Shown: positions 44,480 to 52,059 of the stretch, in pieces
Layout: each line of letters begins with the position of its first letter
Numbering within the stretch: the first letter of the stretch is position 1
Assembly: GCF_003148905.1 (NCBI RefSeq)
Contig: NZ_QGHC01000017.1
Location: 1-52,307, forward strand
DNA length: 52,307 nt
From: Fulvimonas soli
GTDB taxonomy: Bacteria; Pseudomonadota; Gammaproteobacteria; Xanthomonadales; Rhodanobacteraceae
Direction of reading: 5' to 3'
Notes under the pieces: generated by a model
The model's input: only the letters and a program-made list of their open reading frames with translations
What the model was told of the DNA's origin: nothing
Database searches by the model: none
Made by a program: the position numbers and the translations under genes

Positions 44480-45193
44480 ATGAAATCCATTAAAAAAGCT
44501 GTCGTTGCCAGTCTTTTCCTTCTGGTCGCCAATGTTTTACACGCGAACACCTGTGATAGCCCAACGACGCAAATGGAAATTAACCAATGTGCCTCAAGCG
44601 CACTAGAAGCTGAAACGGCAGCGATAAATTCGGTTTATAACCGCTACCGCATAGAGCTGAGCGCGGCACAAAAGCAACAGCTCAAGGATGTGCAACTTGC
44701 CTGGATAAGATACAAAGATTTAGCCTGTAATTACAACGCATCCGAGCTCACTGGCGGATCAATGCAGCCATATGTCATTGCACAATGTCTAACTGAGCAA
44801 ACAATTATTCGTCGCAAGCAACTTGAAGCTTTACTTAACTGTGAATCTGGCACCACACCCGGATGCCCAATTTCACACCAAGAAACAGCACCAAAAAGCC
44901 AACCGCAATCAACAGACCAAGCTCAGGCATCACAACGCAAAAATGACGCTACGCAGACTACACCGTATGGCAATTGCCCCCAGCGAGCTGAGGTCTACCA
45001 AAAGCGGTATGAGAGCTTGAACCAATCCAGCGACTTGGTCTGCTACCAAAAAGCACTTGAGAGAGAGCTGAGCGATGAACAGAGCTTCAGCTGCCCGCTT
45101 AGCGCCCAGTACTATCAAACGGCATATGAGCGCAACTTGAACGCAAGCGATCTTGTGTGCTACCAGCAAGCACTTGAGCGCGAGCTCAATTAG
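44480..45193 (+). CDS. Cassette 7: exported LprI-like protein with two C-terminal repeats
   Basis: A 237-residue exported protein. Signal peptide to about residue 22 (ANVLHA). Residues 25-120 match the LprI N-terminal family (DUF1311): QMEINQCASSALEAETAAIN, ending in CLTEQTIIRRKQLEALL, with paired cysteines. A Gln/Ser/Thr-rich linker follows. Two 33-residue repeats occupy 166-198 and 205-237, each with C-P at the start and a DLVCYQ-x-ALEREL end. LprI-type proteins bind lysozyme in mycobacteria; the role here is unproven. Confidence 0.75.
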   Translation: MKSIKKAVVASLFLLVANVLHANTCDSPTTQMEINQCASSALEAETAAINSVYNRYRIELSAAQKQQLKDVQLAWIRYKDLACNYNASELTGGSMQPYVIAQCLTEQTIIRRKQLEALLNCESGTTPGCPISHQETAPKSQPQSTDQAQASQRKNDATQTTPYGNCPQRAEVYQKRYESLNQSSDLVCYQKALERELSDEQSFSCPLSAQYYQTAYERNLNASDLVCYQQALERELN

Positions 45194-45198
45194 CCTGA

Positions 45199-45259
45199 TG
45201 CCTAACAATTAATTCAAGCCGACGCCGCCTCGCGGCGCGGCTTAACTCAGGCGTTAGGC
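45199..45259 (+). other. attC7 (type A)
   Basis: CCTAACAATTAATTCAAGCC ... GGCTTAACTCAGGCGTTAGGC, centre GACGCCGCCTCGCGGCGCG. Confidence 0.9.
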
Positions 45260-45320
45260 GGATGAGCAACATCACTTGTCGCTCATCTTTTCGAGAAATC
45301 AATTCTAGTTAGGGGGAATC

Positions 45321-46034
45321 ATGAGAACTGCTGCAACGGCCATGCTGGCTGCCATGCTTATGCTGAGTGGCTGCTCAAAGCCAACAGACGCCGTCATACC
45401 ATCAGACATGGACTCTTGGGATGAAAAGCTTGCGCCTGAAATCAAAAAGCTATCTGATTCGGAGAGAGAGAAGGTCGCCGCTTATTTAATGCGAGCAAAG
45501 ATGGGAGAGGCTTTCGGTGGCGGCGGCATTCCCCCGGGCACGACCATTGGACAGGCTATTGATGCCCAATCAAAGTGGGAGGCTGAACAGGCGGCTAAGC
45601 GTGCAGAAGAAGAGGCGCTGAAGAAGAAGCTAGAACAAGAACGTGCCGCAGCACTTGAACAGTTGAACAAGGCAGTGACCGTCACCTTGCTGGCCAAGCG
45701 AGAGCTACCAAAAAACTACAACATTGGGCGGTACAGCGAGTATCAAGAATTCCGCATTGGGGTTCAAAACAACACAGAGAAACCAATAGTCGGTGTTTCC
45801 GGCGAGATCAAGTTTGTTGATGTTTTTGACAAAGAAGTTGGCGCTGTCAATTTCAGAATAAGTGAGAACATTGATCCGGGTAAAACTGTTGTATGGACGG
45901 GCGGCCGAGACTACAACCAGTTCCTTGACGCGCACCGGGCCGTTTGGAACCTTGAGGATGGCAAGTACACAACACGGTTTGTTCCTGAAATGGTGGTGTT
46001 TGGTAATGGAGAAAAGCTCACTGTTCCAGAGTAG
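45321..46034 (+). CDS. Cassette 8: coiled-coil lipoprotein
   Basis: A 237-residue predicted lipoprotein with lipobox LMLSGC (Cys18). A charged coiled coil spans about 85-117 (EAEQAAKRAEEEALKKKLEQ). The C-terminal domain is beta-rich and resembles an Ig-like fold (FRIGVQNNTEKPIVGVSGEI, then DPGKTVVWTGGRDYN). Function unknown. AGGGGG precedes the ATG. Confidence 0.75.
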   Translation: MRTAATAMLAAMLMLSGCSKPTDAVIPSDMDSWDEKLAPEIKKLSDSEREKVAAYLMRAKMGEAFGGGGIPPGTTIGQAIDAQSKWEAEQAAKRAEEEALKKKLEQERAAALEQLNKAVTVTLLAKRELPKNYNIGRYSEYQEFRIGVQNNTEKPIVGVSGEIKFVDVFDKEVGAVNFRISENIDPGKTVVWTGGRDYNQFLDAHRAVWNLEDGKYTTRFVPEMVVFGNGEKLTVPE

Positions 46035-46042
46035 GGAGCATC

Positions 46043-46103
46043 CGCCTAACAATTCATTCAAGCCGACGCCGCTTCGCGGCGCGGCTTAACTCAAGCGTTA
46101 GGT
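46043..46103 (+). other. attC8 (type A)
   Basis: CCTAACAATTCATTCAAGCC ... GGCTTAACTCAAGCGTTAGG. Confidence 0.92.
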
Positions 46104-46116
46104 AACAGGGGGGCGC

Positions 46117-46482
46117 ATGGCAAATTACTGGCTTGTTGGCGCATCATGGGGTGGCACTGATCACCAGGATCAGCGTTTCATCGAGCAAGGAATGTGGATG
46201 CTTGGTTGGGAGGACGGGCACCAGGCAGCACTCGCAGCACAAATGAAGTCGGGTGATCGCATTGCGATCAAACGCATGAAGGGCAAGGGGCAAACCGGAA
46301 TCCGCATCCTGCACTTGGGAATCGTGCGCGGAGTCATCTTAGAAACGAACAAAGTTATCTGCACGGTGACTTGGGTCGCAACCAACTTGAATCGTGACAT
46401 TTCGGAAACCCGAGGAGCGTTCCAGTCAATCCACGGCCCATACGCCCATGATCCTTGGGTGCAGGAAGTGTTTTGTCTATAG
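46117..46482 (+). CDS. Cassette 9, first ORF: EVE/PUA-like protein
   Basis: A 121-residue soluble protein. It begins MANYWLVGASWGGTDHQDQR and continues with MKSGDRIAIKRMKGKGQ and ILHLGIVRGVI. The YW-x-VG opening and the GDRIAIKR strand resemble EVE/PUA-type folds that read modified bases, often as a sensor in restriction or defence proteins. The match is by pattern only. It shares a cassette with the following exported protein. Confidence 0.55.
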   Translation: MANYWLVGASWGGTDHQDQRFIEQGMWMLGWEDGHQAALAAQMKSGDRIAIKRMKGKGQTGIRILHLGIVRGVILETNKVICTVTWVATNLNRDISETRGAFQSIHGPYAHDPWVQEVFCL

Positions 46483-46521
46483 AGCTGGTATAACGCACAC
46501 TCAATCGCTGGGGGATGAACT

Positions 46522-47346
46522 ATGTTCTATTCAAAGCAAATATTGGTGGCTGTCGCCGTGGTATTCGCCTCGGGCTTCTGCGCGCTGTGCATGGCGCAAG
46601 CAGCACCATCCGAACCAACAGGTGAAACTGTTTTGGTTAAACCTAGAGCAAATAACAACTATCACTCCGGCAGTGCGGCCGACGCTGCGATTAATAGGTT
46701 CATGAACAGGCTAACGGGCGTCGCTAAAAAGCAAGAAAACCAAGAACGAGCATGGACAAATAGGGTCATCGAGATCAAACAGGTGCTGAGTGAATACCCG
46801 CTGTCTACAACGAGCGATGGCTACTACACGGGTTGGCACGGAGATTATAGTACCTGTGTATATGCGCAGATTGACAAGATGGGGCCGCGCCACATGGATT
46901 GGAATCTTCGGACTGGGGACTATGGCTTGTCTCCAGATGAAGCTGATACTCTTCCTCCGACAAATATCGTGCAAGAATGCTTAGCGAGCGTCAAAGCAAA
47001 GTACGAGCAAAAGCAAGCTGATCGCGCTAGTGAGCAGGCGCGCCAAGATAAGCTATCTAGCTGCGAAAGCTCGTCCGCTGGACAGCTTGCTCACCTATCA
47101 GCTGAAATTGTGCACGCCCGCAACGTCGTTTCGTTTGCTCAAGCGAACCTTGATCAAGAGAAGAAGGTTGAGGCAGCAAGTGGTGTCGTTGACCTCGACA
47201 CCGCCCACCAGATGGGCGAACTCGTTGTTTACGGCCAACAGGAGATAGACAACGACTTCAAGCAATACCGTCAACTTGGCGGCAAGGCTACGAGGACGGC
47301 AGACGTTGTGCCTTTAAATGATCCTTGTAAGGCACTTCGTCAATAA
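46522..47346 (+). CDS. Cassette 9, second ORF: exported hypothetical protein
   Basis: A 274-residue protein with a signal peptide (LVAVAVVFASGFCALCMAQA). The mature part is largely helical, with cysteines in STCVYAQ, VQECLAS, LSSCESS and NDPCKALRQ. A Gln/Ala/Lys-rich segment around 155-180 may be coiled coil. I do not recognise the family. It lies 39 bp after the preceding ORF with no attC between. Confidence 0.65.
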   Translation: MFYSKQILVAVAVVFASGFCALCMAQAAPSEPTGETVLVKPRANNNYHSGSAADAAINRFMNRLTGVAKKQENQERAWTNRVIEIKQVLSEYPLSTTSDGYYTGWHGDYSTCVYAQIDKMGPRHMDWNLRTGDYGLSPDEADTLPPTNIVQECLASVKAKYEQKQADRASEQARQDKLSSCESSSAGQLAHLSAEIVHARNVVSFAQANLDQEKKVEAASGVVDLDTAHQMGELVVYGQQEIDNDFKQYRQLGGKATRTADVVPLNDPCKALRQ

Positions 47347-47364
47347 GCAGATGAGTGGGGCTGT

Positions 47365-47437
47365 TACCTAACTATTCGGTCAACCGGACGCAAATCCCGC
47401 TACGCGGTCTTTGCGCCGGTTACCTCGGGCGTTAGGT
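47365..47437 (+). other. attC9 (long stem, type B)
   Basis: CCTAAC ... GCGTTAGGT, arms AACCGGACGC/GCGCCGGTT as in attC6, with ATCCCGCTACGCGGTC as the stem top. Confidence 0.88.
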
Positions 47438-47447
47438 GTGTCCAAGA

Positions 47448-47693
47448 ATGAGTCGCTTTGCCAAGCTCAGACAGTGGATCAACCGCGATGACGGTAGGCT
47501 CTATCAAGCTGGCAACAGGCCTTTGGGTGCGGCCGAAACCATCGGCTTGCTCATCTTCGTCAGCGCTATCGCCTTGTGGCAACTTCACGTCAAAGCTGGC
47601 ATCAGCATCATCTGGTCTCTCGCGGCAGGCAGTATCGGTCTCGTGTTAGCAATCGTCGGTGGCGCTGGCAAAAATCGTGGCCCGCACACCTAA
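47448..47693 (+). CDS. Cassette 10: small membrane protein
   Basis: An 81-residue protein with two hydrophobic segments: ETIGLLIFVSAIALWQLHV and IIWSLAAGSIGLVLAIVGG. The N-terminus is basic (SRFAKLRQWINRDDGR). I chose the ATG at 47448; an in-frame GTG at 47436 is possible but overlaps the attC core. The stop lies in attC10. Function unknown. Confidence 0.6.
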   Translation: MSRFAKLRQWINRDDGRLYQAGNRPLGAAETIGLLIFVSAIALWQLHVKAGISIIWSLAAGSIGLVLAIVGGAGKNRGPHT

Positions 47694-47743
47694 CCAGTCA
47701 TCCAAGCGGACGGCTTCGCCGCCGCTTAATTCCAGCGTTAGGC
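47687..47743 (+). other. attC10 (type C)
   Basis: CCTAACCAGTCATCCAAGC ... GCTTAATTCCAGCGTTAGGC, with GGACGGCTTCGCCGCC centre. Confidence 0.9.
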
Positions 47744-47746
47744 GTC

Positions 47747-47789
47747 AAAAAGCAAAATGCCGCGGGCGTTTACTGCGTTTGCCCGCGGC
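47747..47789 (-). terminator. Intrinsic terminator of the symE-like gene
   Basis: On the minus strand GCCGCGGGC-loop-GCCCGCGGC is followed by a T-rich run (ATTTTGCTTTTT), just after the stop codon at 47799. Confidence 0.8.
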
Positions 47790-47798
47790 TTATCTAGC

Positions 47799-48014
47799 TC
47801 AGTCTTCAGGCAGGATCACAATGCCTTGATCAGTCACCTGTATTCGTGCTTTCTGGCCAACCGTGAAACCAGCTGCGGATAGCCAATCGCCACTCAACCG
47901 TAAGAACGGCACTTGTCTTGGTCGGTAGCGGCACTGCTTAACCTTGTGCCGGCTCTCATAGACCTGGTAGCCAATCGTCAGATAGCGAGGCCTCGGACAC
48001 TTCTTGGCAGTCAT
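47799..48014 (-). CDS. Cassette 11: SymE-like toxin, reverse orientation
   Basis: A 71-residue protein matching the SymE family: YLTIGYQVYES, then PFLRLSGDWLSAAGFTVGQK and VTDQGIVIL. SymE proteins have an AbrB-like fold; in E. coli the mRNA is controlled by the antisense RNA SymR and the protein damages nucleic acid homeostasis after SOS. Here it runs opposite to the cassette array, so it needs its own promoter; a TATACA-like -10 at 48117-48122 (minus) is a candidate. AGGAG is seven bases before the ATG. It has its own terminator. Confidence 0.75.
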   Translation of the reverse strand: MTAKKCPRPRYLTIGYQVYESRHKVKQCRYRPRQVPFLRLSGDWLSAAGFTVGQKARIQVTDQGIVILPED

Positions 48015-48326
48015 GGTGGACTCCTACGATTCGTTCTATTTCGCCTCCTGTTCAGAGAGGCGGCCGGGTGCTTGAACACGGTCGTAGGGCCGCCCGCAGT
48101 TTTCCCCTTTCGGGTCTTGTATAGCTGCGCGCCACCCGGCCATAGAAAACGCTACGCACAAAAAAACCACTTGGCTAACGGGAGTGGCATCCGCCTACGA
48201 AGGTGTGTTCAGCACCGCGTTCAAATCTAGCGCTGCCCCCAGCTTGGGTCAAGCTGGGGGTAAGTCCCAAGCCCGCTCAGCTATGGCATGCTTGGCTCAG
48301 GGAAGAGGTAGGGGCCGCAGCTCATC
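48015..48326. other. Non-coding part of cassette 11
   Basis: About 310 bp between the symE-like start and attC11 holds no convincing ORF. It contains several inverted repeats, among them CCCCCAGCTTG...CAAGCTGGGGG at 48235-48259. It must include the symE-like promoter and leader. An antisense RNA overlapping the symE-like start would fit the family, but I cannot place its ends. Confidence 0.45.
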
Positions 48327-48384
48327 TGCCTAACAATTCGTTCAAGGCGGACGGCTTCGCCGCCGCTTAACTCAGGCGTTAGCT
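48327..48384 (+). other. attC11 (type C)
   Basis: CCTAACAATTCGTTCAAGGC ... GCTTAACTCAGGCGTTAGC, GGACGGCTTCGCCGCC centre. Confidence 0.92.
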
Positions 48385-48401
48385 GCTAAGGAGAGACCAC
48401 G

Positions 48402-49229
48402 ATGTCCGGAAATGAGAATGGCGGTGCTATTGGGGAAACCGCCAAAGCAGTTGCAGAGCTCGCCAAGTCCGTTCCCATCTATCAAGATGCCATCCAGCCA
48501 GCGGCCAAAGAAGCTGGAAAGTCGCTCCACCTGGTCACGCGAGCCGTGAATGCAGCACTCACTCCGGTTGAAGGGCTTGTCTGGGGCGTCGAAAGAATTA
48601 GAGATTTTGTTCGGGAGCGTGTCGCAGCAAAACTGGAAAACGTGCCACCAGAAGAGGTTCAACAGCCGAAACCGCACATTGCCGTTCCAGCCATCGAGGC
48701 ACTCCGATACACAGGGGCCGAATCAGAGTTGTCTGAGCTTTATGCAAATCTCCTTGCAACATCAATGGACAAGGCTACTGCTTACCGCGCACATCCAGGT
48801 TTTGTTGACATGATCAAGAACATGTCTCCTGATGAGGCGAAACTCATGAGGTTCTTGGCGACATCAGGGAATCAGCCACTAGTCAACATTAAGCTGGTCG
48901 TAAATGATCAGGGGCACTTTCGCATCACGCATCGCCACATTTCCCTTATCGGAATCAAGGCGGGGTGCCAGTATCCACCGTTGGCTGCGAACTACTTGGA
49001 CAATCTAGTAAGACTCGGCCTGATAGCAATTCCGGAGCGCTACCTCACAAGGGATGAGGTATACACTGAGATCGAGGAATTTCCGCAGATAAAGCAGATC
49101 CGTGAGGATCTTGGCAAACAGCAAGGCTGTCGAGTTGAAATAGATCGGCTGTCAGTTGAGTTAACTGACCTCGGAAAGCAATTCATCCGTGCCTGCGTCA
49201 TTGACAAGGCGGCTCAAGAGCGCAGCTAA
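48402..49229 (+). CDS. Cassette 12: Abi-alpha (DUF4393) protein
   Basis: A 275-residue protein of the Abi-alpha/DUF4393 family. Typical segments are AALTPVEGLVWGVERIRDFV, then PHIAVPAIEALRYTGAESEL, and LYANLLATSMDKATAYRAHP followed by FVDMIKNMSPDEAKLMRFL. The C-terminal half resembles a winged helix (NYLDNLVRLGLIAIPERYL). The family name comes from abortive infection against phage; the mechanism is not known. No signal peptide. Its stop codon lies within attC12. Confidence 0.8.
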   Translation: MSGNENGGAIGETAKAVAELAKSVPIYQDAIQPAAKEAGKSLHLVTRAVNAALTPVEGLVWGVERIRDFVRERVAAKLENVPPEEVQQPKPHIAVPAIEALRYTGAESELSELYANLLATSMDKATAYRAHPGFVDMIKNMSPDEAKLMRFLATSGNQPLVNIKLVVNDQGHFRITHRHISLIGIKAGCQYPPLAANYLDNLVRLGLIAIPERYLTRDEVYTEIEEFPQIKQIREDLGKQQGCRVEIDRLSVELTDLGKQFIRACVIDKAAQERS

Positions 49230-49283
49230 CAATTCATTCAAGCCGACGCCGCTTCGCGGCGCGGCTTAATTCAGGCGTTAGGG
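49223..49283 (+). other. attC12 (type A)
   Basis: GCTAACAATTCATTCAAGCC ... GGCTTAATTCAGGCGTTAGG. Confidence 0.92.
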
Positions 49284-49286
49284 CCC

Positions 49287-49718
49287 ATGTCAGCCGATAT
49301 CGCAACTGCATTGATAACCGCTGGCGGCGCTACGGTTCTTGCTGTCGTCACCTATGCCTTGACCAAGAAACGCGAGAGAGACGCTGACCTTCGTAAAGAG
49401 CGTTTGGCTCACTACAAAGGGTTCGTGGGCAGCCTCAGCGGCATTCTTGAAGGCGAGGCAACGCCAAGTGGGCATCGCGCCTTCGCCAAAGCCTGCAACA
49501 ATCTCAACCTCATCGCGCCCCAGTCGGTCATTCGGGCCATGCAGGCCTACCAACATGAGATTCGCCTTAGCAACCCTTCCCGGGACATTGAGCTCCAAGA
49601 GCAATTGTTATCCCGCTTGCTCTACGAGATGCGCAAGGATCTTGGCGTCTCGCCAAAGGACAGCGCTAACTTTAAGATCGGTTTGTGGGCCTCTGGCATC
49701 CCCGTCAATGGGCCCTAA
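49287..49718 (+). CDS. Cassette 13: membrane-anchored hypothetical protein
   Basis: A 143-residue protein. One N-terminal helix (TALITAGGATVLAVVTYALT) is followed by a very basic helix (KKRERDADLRKERLAHYKGF) and a helical cytoplasmic part. This TM-then-KKRER-helix layout is common in small cassette and prophage proteins. The start ATG is only a few bases after the attC core, so expression must come from upstream readthrough or from within attC12. Function unknown. Confidence 0.65.
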   Translation: MSADIATALITAGGATVLAVVTYALTKKRERDADLRKERLAHYKGFVGSLSGILEGEATPSGHRAFAKACNNLNLIAPQSVIRAMQAYQHEIRLSNPSRDIELQEQLLSRLLYEMRKDLGVSPKDSANFKIGLWASGIPVNGP

Positions 49719-49772
49719 CAATTCATTCAAGCCGACGCCGCTTCGCGGCGCGGCTTAATTCAGGCGTTAGAA
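49712..49772 (+). other. attC13 (type A)
   Basis: CCTAACAATTCATTCAAGCC ... GGCTTAATTCAGGCGTTAGA; almost identical to attC12. Confidence 0.92.
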
Positions 49773-49792
49773 CTCAAGGGGGAGAACTTCGC

Positions 49793-51196
49793 GTGCTCAC
49801 ATTCAAGACACAGTTTCCGATTAACGCCGAAAAGACGACTGAGGACCTACTTGACTGCACACACGCATGGATTTCGGGGAGTCCACACAGCGAATTGGCA
49901 CGTAAGCTCAGTGGCATCAAGTTTGAGGATGGCACGTCCGTATCAACGGCAAACGAGTCGGTCCTGTCTTCTTCGTTCAAAGACTCCGAAAGAGAAACGG
50001 CGGGAGTGCGATACGAGAAGCGCGAGGATGGCGAAATCAGATGGATAACGGACGTTGTTGGTTCAAAGTCGAAAGATGGATTCATTGTTGCGGTCCAGCT
50101 TAGTGTCGACTCCGAGCTTCCTGTCGAGAGATTGGATCAGGGAAAGCGACCATACATCCTGAAAAGCCTGATGGAGAGGATTGGTGGTGGTGTTGATGGC
50201 GACCTGATCGTTTCTGACAAGCCAATCTTTCTGAAAGAGCAAGATTTGTCTCTTGCTGCCGACATCATCTGCGCAAAAGCAAATTACACAATGCCTGTTG
50301 TGTATGTAAGCGCTGACAACAGAGACAAACCATTCATCGATCCCGATCAAACCGCGAAGTGGCTGTCTGGCATGGCTCATGTTGTTGTCGAGCCCAGTCG
50401 GTCCTTCTCTTTCAAGCTCATGCGAGAAGTCTATGGAGAGAACGCATACGGTGGTGCTGTAGGGATCTACTGGCCAGATGGCGTCGGAAAATGGCTGTTC
50501 CTGCCAACCGGCAACTATTCCGATCCTAAGGAAATGCAGATTGCCGTATCAAGGAAGGTACGGGCTTCATTGCTTTCGCAACGAACAAAAAGAGAATGCA
50601 CTTGGTCCAACCTTCAAGAGCTGATCGCGAGGCACCGCCTTCAGGAGCTGAAGGACTCGGGGTCAAATGACATCAATGAGTACATTCGACACTTCGATGC
50701 TGAGATGGCATCGAAGGATGAGGAAATACAACGACTAGAAGCGGAACTGGCACGCGCCAAATATGCGCGTCAGCTTCCCAGCGGCGTATCTAACACTGAC
50801 GGAACAAATCTTGCTCTTGCCTCTACAGAGAGAGACCTTTATCAAGGTGAGCGCTTAGATATAATTATTGATTCACTAAAAGCTGCTGCCGACGCCGCGG
50901 AGCCTCATAGCCGACGCCGAGATGTTTTGACTGACATTATTAAGCAGAATGCGCATTCTGGCGAGCGCGAACAGATTTTGGAGCGACTCAAGCAAGTTTT
51001 GCGTCAGTATGACTCAATGACAGCATCTGTTCGCGCAGAACTGGAGTCGCTAGGATTCGCAATTCTGGAAGATGGGAAACACTACAAGCTCATCCTCCAT
51101 GAGGATTCTAGATATCCATTCATTCTTGCAAAAACTGGGAGCGACTGGCGTGGCGGGCTTAATGCTTTCTCTGATTTGAAGCGTCGTATTTTCTAG
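49793..51196 (+). CDS. Cassette 14: large multidomain protein with HicA-like C-terminus
   Basis: A 467-residue protein, the longest in the array. Start GTG at 49793, with AAGGGGGAGA upstream; no ATG is better placed. The N-terminal 280 residues form an alpha/beta domain with GGGVDGDLIVSDKPIFL, MPVVYVSADNRDKPFIDPD, and AHVVVEPSRSFSFKLM followed by YGGAVGIYWPDG. A coiled coil follows (ASKDEEIQRLEAELARAK). The last 60 residues (LGFAILEDGKHYKLIL, then LAKTGSDWRGGLNAFSDLKR) resemble HicA-type dsRNA-binding folds seen in many defence proteins. Function unproven; a conflict role is plausible. Confidence 0.6.
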   Translation: MLTFKTQFPINAEKTTEDLLDCTHAWISGSPHSELARKLSGIKFEDGTSVSTANESVLSSSFKDSERETAGVRYEKREDGEIRWITDVVGSKSKDGFIVAVQLSVDSELPVERLDQGKRPYILKSLMERIGGGVDGDLIVSDKPIFLKEQDLSLAADIICAKANYTMPVVYVSADNRDKPFIDPDQTAKWLSGMAHVVVEPSRSFSFKLMREVYGENAYGGAVGIYWPDGVGKWLFLPTGNYSDPKEMQIAVSRKVRASLLSQRTKRECTWSNLQELIARHRLQELKDSGSNDINEYIRHFDAEMASKDEEIQRLEAELARAKYARQLPSGVSNTDGTNLALASTERDLYQGERLDIIIDSLKAAADAAEPHSRRRDVLTDIIKQNAHSGEREQILERLKQVLRQYDSMTASVRAELESLGFAILEDGKHYKLILHEDSRYPFILAKTGSDWRGGLNAFSDLKRRIF

Positions 51197-51210
51197 TTGA
51201 TCGCATTGAG

Positions 51211-51269
51211 TTCTAACAATTCATTCAAGCCGACGCCGCTTCGCGGCGCGGCTTAATTCAGGCGTTAGG
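51211..51269 (+). other. attC14 (type A)
   Basis: TCTAACAATTCATTCAAGCC ... GGCTTAATTCAGGCGTTAGGC; matches attC12 and attC13 over nearly its whole length. Confidence 0.92.
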
Positions 51270-51276
51270 CTCTACA

Positions 51277-51864
51277 ATGATCCACATCGAGCATATTCGG
51301 ATTCCAGATGAGCTTAAATTTGCTCTTGGCAGCATATGTGATCGGTTTCCGAAGATCGCTTCACTGAGCGACGATGCAGGCATAACGCTTACCGGCCTGA
51401 CTGCGGAAGAGCAGCTCGCGCTTGATTTCCTACGTGTATCAGCGCCGGTTGATGAAATCATCGACAACATCAACATGATCGCGGCTGACCTAGAGGCGCT
51501 CGGTCGCTCTGCACGCACTTTTGGCGACAATCATCCGTTTAGACGTTACAAACTTCTTGTTCGCACATTCTTCTATGAGTTTGGCCGCTTCGAGGACGCT
51601 TTCGCCTACTACACACTATGGTTGCAACGGAGAAGATACATCTCAAAGGAACAGCGCAAGTCCATGCGCGATGACTTCTACGAGACCATGAAACCAATGG
51701 CCAGAGTACGCAATGTTTGCTTGCATGCTGATCCTGATTGGGGCAAGCATGTCACGCCAGAGATCGCAATCCTGACAGGGCTCGATCTCTTTGGCCTTCA
51801 GGCTGCGGACGAGAGCGGTGAGATCTTAAGGTGGGAGCCTCACCTTGAACCTCAATGTACTTAA
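51277..51864 (+). CDS. Cassette 15: HEPN-like protein
   Basis: A 195-residue all-helical protein. The motif RNVCLH (Arg145-X4-His150) matches the RX4-6H signature of HEPN RNases, and the surrounding helices (PFRRYKLLVRTFFYEFGRFE, then EQRKSMRDDFYETMKPMARV) suit that fold. HEPN proteins are often tRNA- or mRNA-cutting toxins or phage-defence effectors. No antitoxin such as MNT is encoded next to it. An in-frame TAA ends it; the same frame continues as the next ORF. The motif alone is suggestive, not proof. Confidence 0.55.
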   Translation: MIHIEHIRIPDELKFALGSICDRFPKIASLSDDAGITLTGLTAEEQLALDFLRVSAPVDEIIDNINMIAADLEALGRSARTFGDNHPFRRYKLLVRTFFYEFGRFEDAFAYYTLWLQRRRYISKEQRKSMRDDFYETMKPMARVRNVCLHADPDWGKHVTPEIAILTGLDLFGLQAADESGEILRWEPHLEPQCT

Positions 51865-52059
51865 ATGTGCGCCATGATCGAAATTGCAACTTCTGAGATG
51901 CGCACAACGTGGAATATGTACTTTGCGGGTTGTGCGGAAGATCTAATTCGTGACGGCAAGATTAGGCCAGCCACTCGAAAGTACATGCCAAAGAATCTTG
52001 TGCGCTCCAAAGTGAGAAGCCATCATGGCAAACGGCCCAGCGTCGGCAGCGGGGCCTAA
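51865..52059 (+). CDS. Cassette 15, second short ORF or broken extension
   Basis: A 64-residue frame starting with the ATG directly after the TAA of the HEPN-like gene, in the same frame. It reads IATSEMRTTWNMYFAGCAED, then becomes basic (KNLVRSKVRSHHGKRPS), and ends inside attC15. There is no ribosome site. It may be a lost C-terminal extension separated by a nonsense codon, or chance coding. Confidence 0.3.
   Translation: MCAMIEIATSEMRTTWNMYFAGCAEDLIRDGKIRPATRKYMPKNLVRSKVRSHHGKRPSVGSGA

Noticed and set aside
46483..46521. A lost attC between the two ORFs of cassette 9
   Set aside because: The 39-bp gap has TATAAC but no partner core or stem.
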